A DNA stretch of 64,000 bases from Aliishimia ponticola (GCF_004803475.1 NZ_SRKY01000001.1:1276824-1340823), one strand, 5' to 3'; positions 19,440-29,417 are shown, numbered from the stretch's first letter. Notes: a model not told the origin generated them from the sequence alone. A program made the numbers and translations.

Positions 19440-20312
19440 ATGACCAACCCCATCGTCAAATCCTTTTGGGATGAACCCACCGGAAGCTGGCAATACGTTT
19501 TCCATGATCCCCAGACCATGAAAGGTGCCATTGTCGATCCGGTGATGGAATACGATCCGCTTTCGGGCGCGACCGGCACGAAGAACGCGCAGACATTGCT
19601 GGATTACGTGGCCGATGCCGGGATCGAACTGGAATGGATTCTGGATACGCACCCCCATGCGGACCATTTCTCCGCCGCGCAGTGGCTCAAGGAGCAGACC
19701 GGCGCACCGACCGCGATCGGTGAGAAAGTTACCGGCGTCCAGAAGCTCTGGAGCGGGATTTACAACCTGCCGGGCGTTCTGCCGACGGATGGACGCCAAT
19801 GGGACCGGCTCTTTGCCGATGGCGACACATTTCGCGTGGGCACCGTTGACGTGCGGGTGATCTTCTCGCCCGGGCATACCCTGGCGTCGATCACCTATGT
19901 CGCGGGGGACGCCGCCTTTGTGCATGACACGTTGATGATGCCAGACAGCGGCACATCGCGCGCCGATTTCCCCGGCGGTTCGTCGAAGGAGTTGTATGAC
20001 AGCATCCAGCGCATTCTGGCCCTGCCAGACGACACCCGCGTATTCGTCGGCCATGATTACGCGCCCAAGGGCCGCGACGCGCGCTGCGAAGCGACGGTGG
20101 CCGAACACAAGGCCAGCAACATCCACCTGAAAGACGCCCCGTCAGAGGCCGAATACCGGGCGGTGCGCGATGCCCGCGATGCGACGCTGCCGCTGCCCAA
20201 GCTGATGCTCGCCGCGCTTCAGGTGAATATCCGCGGGGGCCGCCTGCCGGAGCCGGAAGAGAATGGTCGCTCTTACCTGAAAGTGCCGCTCAATTACTTT
20301 GAGCCGCGCTGA
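19440..20312 (+). CDS. Metallo-beta-lactamase-fold hydrolase (glyoxalase II / ETHE1-like)
   Basis: This 290-residue cytoplasmic metalloenzyme has the motif THPHADH (H71, H73, D75, H76), a further metal ligand in SPGHTLASI, and GHDYAPKGRD near the C-terminal third. Family members include glyoxalase II-like thioesterases and ETHE1/Blh-type persulfide dioxygenases. The substrate is not certain. The ATG follows AGGAGC, 33 bases after dps, so it is likely co-transcribed with the peroxide-defence genes. That would suit a role in sulfur or thiol repair. Confidence 0.8.
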   Translation: MTNPIVKSFWDEPTGSWQYVFHDPQTMKGAIVDPVMEYDPLSGATGTKNAQTLLDYVADAGIELEWILDTHPHADHFSAAQWLKEQTGAPTAIGEKVTGVQKLWSGIYNLPGVLPTDGRQWDRLFADGDTFRVGTVDVRVIFSPGHTLASITYVAGDAAFVHDTLMMPDSGTSRADFPGGSSKELYDSIQRILALPDDTRVFVGHDYAPKGRDARCEATVAEHKASNIHLKDAPSEAEYRAVRDARDATLPLPKLMLAALQVNIRGGRLPEPEENGRSYLKVPLNYFEPR

Positions 20313-20407
20313 CCGGTCGCACAGACGCCCGGGCGCACGAAACGTTCCTGCGCGGCCTTGGCCACTGGCACGGGGCCGCGCGCAAGTTGCCGCCGCCAAC
20401 CGCCTCT

Positions 20408-23400
20408 TCAGGTCGTGCCGCGTTTGCGCCGCGCCAAGGCTTCCGCCACGGCATTCAGCAAAGCGGTTCTGGGCACCGGCTTCATCAGGCGAATATCCTC
20501 GGGGCGCAGACCGTTTCCGTGCACTGTCGCCTCGCTCGCATAGCCGGACATGAAGATCACCGGCATATCGGGATTGGTCTTGCGCACTTGCCGAGCCAGT
20601 TGCGTGCCCTGCAACTGACCGGGCATCTTGATATCGGTCACAAGCAGATCAAAGGCATTGTCCCGCTGCATCAGGGCAAAGGCCACATCCCCGGACCGCG
20701 CCGATTGCAACTGGTAGCCCGCTTGCGACAGGATTTCCGTCAGAACGCTCAACACGTTTGCATCATCCTCGACCAAGAGAATGCGCGCGCCGCCCTGCGT
20801 CTCTATCGGGACGGCGTCCGGGCCGGGGTCGGTCGCGTCACCGGGCGACTTGATGGCCGGGAAGTACAGCTTGATGCTCGTGCCTGCGCCAAGCTCGGAA
20901 TAGACCTTCACCATCCCGCCCGACTGATCCATGAAGCCCTGCACCATCGACAACCCCATGCCAGAGCCGCGCCCGACCGGCTTGGTCGAAAAGAAGGGTT
21001 CGAAGATGCGCGCCTTGTCCTCTTTGGAAATGCCGCAGCCGGTGTCGCTGATCGCCAGCAGCACATATTGGCCTTTCGGGATGATCTGACCGTCCAGATC
21101 CTGCTGGTCGGCGTCAAACAGGATATTCTGCGTCTCGATTGTCAGCTTGCCCCCGTTGGGCATCGCGTCGCGGGCATTCAGCACAAGGTTCAGCACCGCG
21201 TTATGGGTCAGGTCGACATCGGCTAGAATGGGCCACAGATCCTGCGCCAGCGCCACATTGACCTCGATATCCTCTGGCAACACGCTGATCCACCACGCCT
21301 CATTCGCGTCGGCCAGCTCGTTGAGGTTCAGCAAGACGGGTTCCAGCCGCGATTGCCGCGCAAAGCTCAGCAGGTTTTTCGTCAATCCAGCGCCGCGCGT
21401 CGTCGCTTCGATGGCGGCTTCGCTATAGCGGCGGATATCGTCCGGGGAGGTGCTGTCGCCAATCAGTTCGAGATTACCAAGGATCACCGCCAGCAGGTTG
21501 TTGAAATCATGCGCCACGCCGCCCGTCAGATTGCCGATGGCCTCCATCTTCTGGGATTGCCGCAGCTTGGCTTCGATCTCCGCCTGCGAGGTGATGTCCT
21601 GAACGGTGCCCGTCGTCCGCAACAGCTGATCTTCCGCGCCCCATTGGAATTCGACGATGGAATTGAAGATCCGCTCTTCGCCGTCGGGGCGGATATACCG
21701 GTGCGAAACCTCGCCCGTCGTTTTGCGTTCCAACGCTACCTGACGCACCCGGTTCACATGCTCACGGTCGTCCGGATGCACATGGGCCAGATAGGAATCA
21801 TAGCCCTCCGGCCATTCGGGCGTCGGCAGACCGCTGAGATTGCGCATCTGTTCGGACCAGACAGAACGCCCGGCTTCGTCCACCTCCCAATCGCCGATTT
21901 TCGCGATGAGCTGTGCGCGGCGCAGGCGCTGTTCGCTCAGCCGCAGCTGATCGGCGATTTCGATGGCCGCCTCGCTTGTGCGCCGGGCGGTTTCCTCCGC
22001 GACGGAAAGCCGTTCGCGCGCGCGCAGCGACTGGATATAGGCAAGGCCCAGCGCCGCCGACAGGAGAGCCAGACCAACCGCCGTGGCGATTGCGATGCGG
22101 ATGCGCGTCGCAGTCCAGAAGGGCGGCTCGGCGAAATACTTGTTCCATAGCGTCTGATACCGATCCGAGATGAGGTATCCCGGAATCACTGCGTTCAGCG
22201 CTTCGCGCACGCTATCAAGCCCGAAGCGCAGGGCGGGCGCACGCTCCGCGATGACGGAAGGTGGGGTGATCTCGACGATCTGCGTGCCAAGTCCCCTTTG
22301 TTTGATAACTTCCAAAGACCCGTCGCGCGAAAAGAAGACGGCATCCACATCCCCAGAGAGCAAGCGATCAAAAAGTTCCGGCGCGGATTCGACGAGAAGC
22401 GGTTCGATCGCCTTGTACTTGTGCAACGTCTTGGCCGCGATACTGGCATTGGTGGAGGCGACCTTCATGCCCGCCAGATCCTCCAGCCCGGAAATCCCCT
22501 CTTCGTCGCCCTTGCGGACAAAGATCGACAGCGCGACACGTTCTATCGCCAGCGTGAAATCCATGACCTCGCGGCGGCGTTCTTCGATGCCGATCTGCGT
22601 GTGGATGTCGTAAGACCCCGCATGCGGCCCTTCAAGCCACTCGTCCACGCTGATCTCGCGGAATACGATATTCAGGCCCGCCAATTCGGCGATGTCCCGG
22701 AACGTATCCACGCCGAACCCCGAAAAGCTCCCATCTTCGCCGACGATCTGAAACGGCGGGAAATGCCGGACACCCACGGTCAGCACCTCTGGCGGGGGCG
22801 GTGGGATTTCCACGAAATTACGGCGCAGCATATGGCCCAGCCGACCATCCGCGCGCAGCCGTTCAATCGCCGCGTTGACCTGCGGCAAGAGATCCGCGCG
22901 CGCCTGGCTAAGGACGACATGACGGGTCGTTGCAGGCATGGAGGATGGCGCCAATTGCAGACGATGCGCCACGCCCGCTGTCTTGGCATAGGAAAACGCC
23001 ACCGTTTCCGGCATGATCGCCGCATCCGCGCTGCCGAACAGAACGCTCGTCAAGGCCAGGGGGCCATTGGCCACCGGGATCAGTTGGACCTGATCGCGCA
23101 GGGCCTGGGAAACACGCTCATAATGCACCTGCGGAACGGCAACGCGCATATCCGGGGTTGGGCCGTTTGATATCTGGTCGAAATTCTCGACACGCGTCGC
23201 ATAGGCAAAGCCGGATCGCGCCACGGGCGTCGACAAAACACCGCCCGGCTGAAGCGCCGGGAACGCCACGATCCCCGCAATAAGGTCGATTTCGCCGTTT
23301 TGCAGCCCGGCGATCAATTCCTTGACGTCGCTATAGTCGCGGAATGTCACCTTGGCCCCGATCTCGGCGGCAATCTCGGTCGACAGATCGTAAACAAAGC

Positions 23401-23569
23401 CGGAGCGCGTGCCGTCGGTATCCACCCGCGACAGGTGGTTATCCATCCCGTTGACCATCCCCGCAACCAGCGTGTCAGGTGTTTGTTGCGCCCGCGCGCC
23501 GGGCCCGAGAGCAGACAACAAACCGTACAGGACGATCACCGCCGCCGCGACAAACCAGTTGCGGCACAT
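20408..23569 (-). CDS. Hybrid sensor histidine kinase with two periplasmic solute-binding domains
   Basis: This 1053-residue membrane protein starts with a signal-anchor-like segment (WFVAAAVIVLYGLLSAL) and has two tandem SBP-type-3 domains (about 30-255 and 262-490). A membrane helix (about 500-520) leads to a cytoplasmic PAS domain (about 570-680). A HisKA box follows with the phospho-acceptor in GGVAHDFNNLLAV, then an HATPase domain (DTGCGISKEDKARIFEPF, GSGMGLSMVQGF) and a receiver domain with Asp in LLVTDIKMPG. The ATG at 23569 is chosen over an upstream start because it begins the signal sequence. It likely senses a small solute and signals to the PAS-LuxR regulator encoded just upstream. 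Confidence 0.87.
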   Translation of the reverse strand: MCRNWFVAAAVIVLYGLLSALGPGARAQQTPDTLVAGMVNGMDNHLSRVDTDGTRSGFVYDLSTEIAAEIGAKVTFRDYSDVKELIAGLQNGEIDLIAGIVAFPALQPGGVLSTPVARSGFAYATRVENFDQISNGPTPDMRVAVPQVHYERVSQALRDQVQLIPVANGPLALTSVLFGSADAAIMPETVAFSYAKTAGVAHRLQLAPSSMPATTRHVVLSQARADLLPQVNAAIERLRADGRLGHMLRRNFVEIPPPPPEVLTVGVRHFPPFQIVGEDGSFSGFGVDTFRDIAELAGLNIVFREISVDEWLEGPHAGSYDIHTQIGIEERRREVMDFTLAIERVALSIFVRKGDEEGISGLEDLAGMKVASTNASIAAKTLHKYKAIEPLLVESAPELFDRLLSGDVDAVFFSRDGSLEVIKQRGLGTQIVEITPPSVIAERAPALRFGLDSVREALNAVIPGYLISDRYQTLWNKYFAEPPFWTATRIRIAIATAVGLALLSAALGLAYIQSLRARERLSVAEETARRTSEAAIEIADQLRLSEQRLRRAQLIAKIGDWEVDEAGRSVWSEQMRNLSGLPTPEWPEGYDSYLAHVHPDDREHVNRVRQVALERKTTGEVSHRYIRPDGEERIFNSIVEFQWGAEDQLLRTTGTVQDITSQAEIEAKLRQSQKMEAIGNLTGGVAHDFNNLLAVILGNLELIGDSTSPDDIRRYSEAAIEATTRGAGLTKNLLSFARQSRLEPVLLNLNELADANEAWWISVLPEDIEVNVALAQDLWPILADVDLTHNAVLNLVLNARDAMPNGGKLTIETQNILFDADQQDLDGQIIPKGQYVLLAISDTGCGISKEDKARIFEPFFSTKPVGRGSGMGLSMVQGFMDQSGGMVKVYSELGAGTSIKLYFPAIKSPGDATDPGPDAVPIETQGGARILLVEDDANVLSVLTEILSQAGYQLQSARSGDVAFALMQRDNAFDLLVTDIKMPGQLQGTQLARQVRKTNPDMPVIFMSGYASEATVHGNGLRPEDIRLMKPVPRTALLNAVAEALARRKRGTT

Positions 23570-23769
23570 GCCCCGTGTACCTACTCGCGCGCGCGAGCCG
23601 CATCTGCAGTCCAGTCGGTTCAAATCCAGAAACGCTCCTTGCGAGAGTGTCCAGCACCTGTCGGTCTGCGAGGACGGGATGGACCTCTGTGGACACCGGG
23701 GCGCAATAGCGGAAAGTTTCGCGGTATTGTTGTGGTCCTGAGGCGCAAAAACAACCTTTAATTCAGCAT

Positions 23770-23822
23770 CCGCCCGAAAGGCGGGCCGCAGGCGGCCCGG
23801 CACCCCGCTTTCGACGCGGTGC
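23770..23822 (-). terminator. Cluster of inverted repeats between the regulator and kinase genes
   Basis: Three adjacent inverted repeats fill the gap after the PAS-LuxR stop: CCGCC/GGCGG at 23770-23784, GGGCCGC/GCGGCCC at 23783-23798, and a bulged GCAC...GTGC pair at 23800-23822. There is no T-tract on the minus strand. They may be a terminator, or a structure separating expression of the two genes. Confidence 0.45.
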
Positions 23823-23830
23823 GCCCCCGC

Positions 23831-24433
23831 CTAATCGCCGGAGCGCGACACCACGTGATCGCTGCCAATCCCTCCCAGCGACTGGAACAGCCCGCTCGAA
23901 TTGCTGACCCCGAATTTCTTGAGCAGCTTGGCGCGATACACTTCGACCGTGCGATGTGACAGTTCCAACTGGTTGGCGATTTCCTTGCTGGTCAGACCAT
24001 CCGACAGATAGGATATGATTTCCCGCTCGCGCCGCGTCAGCGGCACATAGGGGCGTGTCTCCGACAGGTCCGCAAAGCTCCAGACGGCGCGCATCAGCGG
24101 CTCAGCGGGGGTGAAAGAATGGCCCCGCACCCGGCACCAGAACAGCGTGCCGCTCTTCTTTGCCATGATCCGCTCGTCCCAATAGCTGTTGGTTTCGCGC
24201 AGTTGTTTGACGCCCCGGTCCCGGATGTTGACGAACTCTTCATCCGATGGGTAAAGCATTGCAAAAACTTGATTTCTCAGCTCGTCCTCGGTGTACTCGA
24301 ACATCTCGGCGAAGGCCCGGTTGCAGTCGCGGATCACCCGGTTTTCCGTGATGACAAGACCCACGGGCGCGAACTCATAGGCAAGACCGGCGAAGTCACC
24401 GCTTTCGAAGATCTCGTCTATACGTGTTTTCAC
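23831..24433 (-). CDS. PAS domain-containing LuxR-type transcriptional regulator
   Basis: This 200-residue cytoplasmic regulator has a PAS domain (about 15-125) with ITENRVIRDCNRAFAEMFEY, then a LuxR/FixJ helix-turn-helix (about 135-185) with LTRREREIISYLSDGLTSKEI. It has no receiver domain, so it either senses a ligand through PAS or acts downstream of the neighbouring kinase by contact. It is divergent from the ABC importer genes and upstream of the kinase. Control of the importer is a reasonable inference. Confidence 0.82.
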   Translation of the reverse strand: MKTRIDEIFESGDFAGLAYEFAPVGLVITENRVIRDCNRAFAEMFEYTEDELRNQVFAMLYPSDEEFVNIRDRGVKQLRETNSYWDERIMAKKSGTLFWCRVRGHSFTPAEPLMRAVWSFADLSETRPYVPLTRREREIISYLSDGLTSKEIANQLELSHRTVEVYRAKLLKKFGVSNSSGLFQSLGGIGSDHVVSRSGD

Positions 24434-24533
24434 AATATTGCCTCAGCATCCCTATCGCGTGATCATGGTTACAAGGTAGGTCGACCGGCATAGCAGATGC
24501 AACGCGTCACGCCTGCCAGAATGGGAGGATATT

Positions 24534-25736
24534 ATGCAACTACTCAAGCGTCTCATTGCGAGCGCCGTTTTAGGCATGGCCGTCACGACGGCGGCTCAGG
24601 CGGAGGACCCGATCAAGATCGCGCTGGTTCACGGGCTGAGCGGGTCGAGCTTTGAAGCCTTTTCCAAGCAGGCCCAGACCGGGTTCGAGCTGGGGATCGA
24701 ATACGGCACAGGCGGCACGAACGAGATCAACGGCCGCCCGATCGAGTTGATCATCAAGGACACGCAGTTCAAACCCGACGTGGCCCGCGCCGTTCTGGCC
24801 GAAGCCTATGGCGATGACGAAGTGCTGCTGGCCGTGGGGGCGACCTCTTCGGGGGTGACGGTGGGGATGCTGCCCATTGCCGAGGAATACGAGAAAATCC
24901 TGATCGTGGAACCCGCGGTGGCCGACAGTCTCACCGGGCCGGACAGCAACCGCTATATCTTCAAGACCTCGCGCAACTCGTCCATGGACATGCAGGCGCA
25001 GGCGCTGGCGCTCAATCCCGATGCGAACCTGCATGTGGCGACGCTGGCAGAGGATTACGCCTTTGGCCGTGACGGCATTGCCGCGTTCAAATCCGCGCTG
25101 GACGGATCGGGCGCGAAGATCGTGACCGAAGAATACGTGCCCCAAGGCACCACCGATTTCACGGCCTATGCCGAACGCATGTTCAACGCGCTCAAGGACA
25201 AGGAAGGCCGCAAGGTCATCCTGATCTATATCGCGGGCGGCGGCGATGCGCCCGGCAAAATTCAGGCGATGGAGCCGTCCCGCTATGGCATCGAAATCTC
25301 CATGGGGGGGCATATCCTGCCCGTATTGCCGACCTACAAGCGCTTCCCCGGCATGGAGGGCGCGGTCTATTACTACTTCGAGGCCTTCGACAACGAGGTG
25401 AACGCGTGGCTGGTGGAAGAGCATACCAAGCGCTTTGACAGCCCGCCCGACTTCTTCACCGCCGGGGGCATGTCCGCCGCGCTGGCCGTGGTCAAGGCGC
25501 TGAAAGAGGCCCCGGACTACGAGACCGACACCCTGATCGAGACGATGGAAGGGATGTCCTGGGACACCCCCAAGGGCAAGATGACCTTCCGCCCCGAAGA
25601 TCATCAGGCGCTGCAGGATATGCTGCACTTCAAGATCAAGGTCGATGATGCCGTCGACTGGGCGATCCCGGAAAAGGTGCGCATCATTCCCGCCGAAGAG
25701 ATGAACATCCCCATCGGCCGCGACAATCAGGGCTGA
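24534..25736 (+). CDS. Branched-chain-type ABC transporter substrate-binding protein
   Basis: This 400-residue periplasmic protein has a signal peptide ending near AQAEDP (about residue 23) and the Leu/Ile/Val-binding-protein fold (KIALVHGLSGSSFEAF, SSGVTVGMLPIAEEYEKI). It starts an importer operon and is followed by a perfect hairpin. Members of this family bind amino acids, amides, aromatic acids and other small molecules. The linked hydrolase hints at an ester or amide substrate. The ATG follows GGGAGG. Confidence 0.85.
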   Translation: MQLLKRLIASAVLGMAVTTAAQAEDPIKIALVHGLSGSSFEAFSKQAQTGFELGIEYGTGGTNEINGRPIELIIKDTQFKPDVARAVLAEAYGDDEVLLAVGATSSGVTVGMLPIAEEYEKILIVEPAVADSLTGPDSNRYIFKTSRNSSMDMQAQALALNPDANLHVATLAEDYAFGRDGIAAFKSALDGSGAKIVTEEYVPQGTTDFTAYAERMFNALKDKEGRKVILIYIAGGGDAPGKIQAMEPSRYGIEISMGGHILPVLPTYKRFPGMEGAVYYYFEAFDNEVNAWLVEEHTKRFDSPPDFFTAGGMSAALAVVKALKEAPDYETDTLIETMEGMSWDTPKGKMTFRPEDHQALQDMLHFKIKVDDAVDWAIPEKVRIIPAEEMNIPIGRDNQG

Positions 25737-25753
25737 TCCCGTATCGCGATCCC

Positions 25754-25779
25754 CCCTCTCCCGCCCCGGTGGGAGAGGG
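25754..25779 (+). terminator. Intercistronic hairpin after the binding-protein gene
   Basis: CCCTCTCCC (25754-25762) and GGGAGAGGG (25771-25779) form a perfect 9-bp stem with an 8-base loop. It lies 17 bases after the stop and has no T-tract. It probably stabilises the upstream message or attenuates the downstream genes. Confidence 0.6.
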
Positions 25780-25869
25780 TCCAAAAGATCGGCGCCACCT
25801 GCGCTGCGCCCCTGCCCGGTCCCTGATGCCGCGCGTGCCAAGAATTTCCCTGACCACCGGATTCCCCCG

Positions 25870-26637
25870 ATGCCATCCCCTTCTCTCGTGACCAAGGACC
25901 TGACGATCCGCTTCGGCGGCCATGTCGCGGTCAACAACGTCTCTTGCGCGTTCCATCCGGGCGAGTTGACTGTCATCGTCGGCCCCAATGGTGCGGGCAA
26001 GACGACCTATTTCAACCTGATCTCAGGCCAGCTTACCGCGTCATCCGGCAGCGTTCTCAAGGACGGCACCGACATCACGCGCATGTCGCCCTCTGCCCGT
26101 GCCCATCACGGGTTGGGACGCGCCTTCCAACTGACAAACCTTTTCCCGCAACTGACTGTGCTGGAGAATATCCGCCTTGCTGTGCAGGCCCGCTCCGGCG
26201 ATGGCTGGCGCATGTTTCGCCCCGTCGCGCGGATGCGCGCGCTGACCCAAAAGGCAGAGCATTACCTGGAGGCCACGCGCCTGTCGGGCGTCGCCCATCA
26301 GACCGCGGCGAACCTGCCGCATGGCGACCAGCGCAAGCTGGAAGTCGCCCTGCTGATGGCGATGGAGCCAGATATCTACATGTTCGATGAACCCACCGCA
26401 GGCATGAGCCTGGATCACGCGCCGGACGTGCTGGACCTGATCGCCAAAATCAAGGCCGACCCGACCAAGACGGTGCTGCTGGTCGAACACAAGATGGACG
26501 TTGTGCGCGCCCTCGCCGACCGGATCATCGTGCTGCACAATGGCGAATTGCTCGCCGATGGCGACCCGGCAGAGGTCATGTCCAGCCGCATCGTCCGCGA
26601 TGTCTATCTGGGCACCGCGACGGAGGGCGCGGCATGA
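25870..26637 (+). CDS. Branched-chain-type ABC transporter ATPase (LivG-like)
   Basis: This 255-residue ATPase has Walker A GPNGAGKTT, the LivG-type segment GLGRAFQLTNLFPQLTVLENI, Walker B MFDEPTAGMS, and LLVEHKMDVV with the switch histidine. The signature region reads LPHGDQRKLEVA rather than LSGGQ, a variation known in LivG proteins. It overlaps the next ATPase gene by 4 bases. Confidence 0.88.
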   Translation: MPSPSLVTKDLTIRFGGHVAVNNVSCAFHPGELTVIVGPNGAGKTTYFNLISGQLTASSGSVLKDGTDITRMSPSARAHHGLGRAFQLTNLFPQLTVLENIRLAVQARSGDGWRMFRPVARMRALTQKAEHYLEATRLSGVAHQTAANLPHGDQRKLEVALLMAMEPDIYMFDEPTAGMSLDHAPDVLDLIAKIKADPTKTVLLVEHKMDVVRALADRIIVLHNGELLADGDPAEVMSSRIVRDVYLGTATEGAA

Positions 26638-27338
26638 GCCTGCTGAGCGTACGCAACATGAAGACCGATATCGGTCAATATGCCGTGCTGCATGATGTCA
26701 GCTTCGAGGTGCCCGAAGGCGGCGTCTTTGTGCTTTTGGGGCGCAATGGCGCGGGCAAGACCACGACGCTGCGCTCGATCATCGGACTGTGGAAGCCGTC
26801 GCCCGGCTCCGTCACGTTCCGGGGCGAAGACATCACCGCACTGCACACCGCCGATATTGCCCGCAAGGGGATCGCCTATGTGCCAGAGAACATGGGCATC
26901 TTCGGCACTCTGACAGTGGATGAGAACCTGATCCTCGCGACCCGGAATGGCCGGTTCGACGCCGCCCGCCTTGCCCGTATCCACGACCTTTTCCCCGCGC
27001 TGGCGCAGTTCCGTGACAAGCAGGCCTGGAGCCTTTCGGGCGGGCAAAAGCAGATGCTGTCCATCGCCCGCGCCATGATCGAACCGCGCGAACTGATCCT
27101 GATCGACGAGCCGACCAAGGGGCTGGCCCCGTCCATCGTCGATGCGATGGCCGACGCGTTTCGTGAGATCGCGCAGACCACCACCATCTTGCTGGTGGAA
27201 CAGAATTTTGCCTTCGCCCGCGCACTTGGGCGCGACATGGCCGTAATTGATGACGGGCGCGTCGCCCATGCAGGGTCGATGGACGACTTTGCCGCCGACA
27301 CCGCCCTTCAGGACCGGCTGCTAAGCCTGTCGGTATGA
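26634..27338 (+). CDS. Branched-chain-type ABC transporter ATPase (LivF-like)
   Basis: This 234-residue ATPase has Walker A GRNGAGKTTTLRSI, signature LSGGQKQMLSIARAM, Walker B LILIDEPTKGLAPS and the late motif LLVEQNFAFA, all typical of LivF. It overlaps the LivG-like gene by 4 bases and lies 10 bases before the first permease. It would pair with the LivG-like subunit. Confidence 0.88.
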   Translation: MSLLSVRNMKTDIGQYAVLHDVSFEVPEGGVFVLLGRNGAGKTTTLRSIIGLWKPSPGSVTFRGEDITALHTADIARKGIAYVPENMGIFGTLTVDENLILATRNGRFDAARLARIHDLFPALAQFRDKQAWSLSGGQKQMLSIARAMIEPRELILIDEPTKGLAPSIVDAMADAFREIAQTTTILLVEQNFAFARALGRDMAVIDDGRVAHAGSMDDFAADTALQDRLLSLSV

Positions 27339-27348
27339 GGAGAGACAG

Positions 27349-28341
27349 ATGACTGCACTCACCACAACTTTGGGCCGCGCGGGCGGGGTCAACCTGCTGC
27401 CACTGGCCGTGGCGCTGATCGCCTTCGTGCTGATTGGCGCGCCCTCCTCCTGGGTGACGCTGACGGTGGCGGGGCTGGCCATGGGCATGATGCTCTTCCT
27501 CATGGCGTCGGGGCTCAGCCTCGTTTTCGGGCTGATGGACGTGCTCAATTTCGGCCATTCCGCCTTTGTCAGCTTTGGCGCGTTCGTGTCCGCCAGCGTG
27601 CTGGCCGGGCTGGGCGGCTGGCTGGCCGCCGATAGCTGGGCGCTGAACGCGCTGGCGCTGGCGGCGTCCTACCTGGCGGCGATCCTCTTTGGCCTGATCG
27701 CAGGTTGGTTCTTCGAAACTGTGATCATCCGGCCCGTATACCGCGACCACCTGCGGCAGATCCTGATCACCATCGGCGCGATGATCGTGGCCGAACAGAC
27801 AATCCTCGCCTTCTGGGGCGGCACCCCCTATTCGGTCGGGCGCCCCGCTTTCCTTGAAGGGTCGTGGATCATCGGCGATGTCTCGATCGAGATTTACCGC
27901 GCCTTCGCCTTTGCCCTTGGGGTCGCTGTTTTCGTCATGCTGTATCTCGTCCTGAACCGGACCAGGATCGGTCTGCTGATCCGTGCCGGTGTCGAAGATC
28001 GCGAAATGGTCGAGGCGCTTGGCTTCCGCGTGGACCGCCTGTTCATCGGGGTGTTTATGCTTGGCTCTGCGCTGGCGGCACTGGGCGGCGCGATGTGGGC
28101 GGGGTACGAGACGCTCATCACCCCGCATATGGGCGCTGACCTGATGATCGTCGTCTTCATCGTGGTCATCATCGGCGGGCTCGGTTCGATAGAGGGCACG
28201 CTTCTGGGCGCGCTCCTTGTGGGGTTGATGTCGAACTACGTTGGCTTTCTTGCCCCGAAACTGGCGCTGGCGTCGAACATGATCCTGATGGTGGCAATCC
28301 TGCTGTGGCGGCCAAACGGCCTGCGCCCGGCGGTGAAGTGA
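27349..28341 (+). CDS. Branched-chain-type ABC transporter permease (LivH-like)
   Basis: This 330-residue inner-membrane protein has about eight to nine hydrophobic helices. LivH-type features include SGLSLVFGLMDVLNFGHSAF near residue 55 and RAGVEDREMVEALGFRVDRLF near residue 215, the cytoplasmic coupling loop. The start follows AGGAGAG, and the gene lies in line with the other transporter genes. Confidence 0.88.
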   Translation: MTALTTTLGRAGGVNLLPLAVALIAFVLIGAPSSWVTLTVAGLAMGMMLFLMASGLSLVFGLMDVLNFGHSAFVSFGAFVSASVLAGLGGWLAADSWALNALALAASYLAAILFGLIAGWFFETVIIRPVYRDHLRQILITIGAMIVAEQTILAFWGGTPYSVGRPAFLEGSWIIGDVSIEIYRAFAFALGVAVFVMLYLVLNRTRIGLLIRAGVEDREMVEALGFRVDRLFIGVFMLGSALAALGGAMWAGYETLITPHMGADLMIVVFIVVIIGGLGSIEGTLLGALLVGLMSNYVGFLAPKLALASNMILMVAILLWRPNGLRPAVK

Positions 28342-28352
28342 GGAACGCGGCC

Positions 28353-29417
28353 ATGCAGAACACCGGAACCCTGATTGTGAAGACCAGCGTGATCCTCATC
28401 TTCGCGCTGCTTCTGTTCGCCCCCTTCCTGTTTCAGGACGTGCGCTCGCTGGAGGTCGCGGCGCGCATCTGTATCTTCATCGTGCTTGTCGCCAGTTTCG
28501 ATCTGCTGATCGGCTATACCGGCATCGTCAGCTTTGCCCACACGATGTTCTTCGGCTTCGGCGCATATGGCGCGGCGATCCTGCTCAAGACCATGGGGCC
28601 GGGCTGGACCCCGGTGATCCTTGGCGCGCTGGCCGGCGTTGGCGTGTCGCTTGTCTTTGCCATTGCGATCGGGCTGCTGTCGCTGCGGGTCAAGGCGATC
28701 TTCTTCGCCATGATCACCCTTGCGGCGGCCTCTGTCGTGCTGGTGCTGGCCTCGCAATTGTCGCAGATCACCGGCGGCGAGGACGGGATCATCTACAAGG
28801 CTCCCGACCTGTTCAAACCCGCGACCAAGCTCCTGACCGATGCCGACGGCAAGGTGGTGCGCCTTTGGGGCGTGCGCCTCAATGGCAAATTGGCGGCCTA
28901 TTACTTCGTGTTCTTCTGCGCGCTGGCGCTGTTCCTTGTGATGCTGCGCTTTGTCGGCTCGCCCTTCGGCACCGTCCTCAAGGCCATCCGCGAGAACGAG
29001 GCGCGCGCAGAGGCGATTGGCTACCGCGTCGTGGCCTACCGCACGGCCGTGTTCTGCCTGTCCGCCACCATCGCGTCGCTGGCCGGGACGGTCTATGCCG
29101 TCTGGCTCAAATATACCGGGCCGGATACGGCGCTGTCCTTTGCGATCATGATCGACATTCTGCTGATGGTGGTGATCGGCGGCATGGGCACCATGTGGGG
29201 CGCGGTCATCGGCGCGGTGCTGATGATCCTTGCGCAATACTACCTGCGTGACCTGATGGGTGCGGCATCCGAGGCGATGACCGGTATTCCCTTGCTGCCA
29301 GAACTTCTCGCCCCCGACCGCTGGCTGTTCTGGCTGGGCATCATCTTTATCCTGCTGGTCTATTTCTTTCCCAAGGGGATCGCGGGCACTGCAATGGCAT
29401 GGGGTGAAAAGGCGTGA
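28353..29417 (+). CDS. Branched-chain-type ABC transporter permease (LivM-like)
   Basis: This 354-residue inner-membrane permease has LivM-type motifs: DLLIGYTGIVSFAHTMFFG near residue 50, and KAIRENEARAEAIGYRV in the coupling loop. About 30 residues around KLLTDADGKVVRLWGVRLNG form an insertion between helices. The ATG at 28353 is chosen because GAGG precedes it and upstream codons overlap the LivH-like gene. It ends with a 4-base overlap with the hydrolase gene. Confidence 0.87.
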   Translation: MQNTGTLIVKTSVILIFALLLFAPFLFQDVRSLEVAARICIFIVLVASFDLLIGYTGIVSFAHTMFFGFGAYGAAILLKTMGPGWTPVILGALAGVGVSLVFAIAIGLLSLRVKAIFFAMITLAAASVVLVLASQLSQITGGEDGIIYKAPDLFKPATKLLTDADGKVVRLWGVRLNGKLAAYYFVFFCALALFLVMLRFVGSPFGTVLKAIRENEARAEAIGYRVVAYRTAVFCLSATIASLAGTVYAVWLKYTGPDTALSFAIMIDILLMVVIGGMGTMWGAVIGAVLMILAQYYLRDLMGAASEAMTGIPLLPELLAPDRWLFWLGIIFILLVYFFPKGIAGTAMAWGEKA

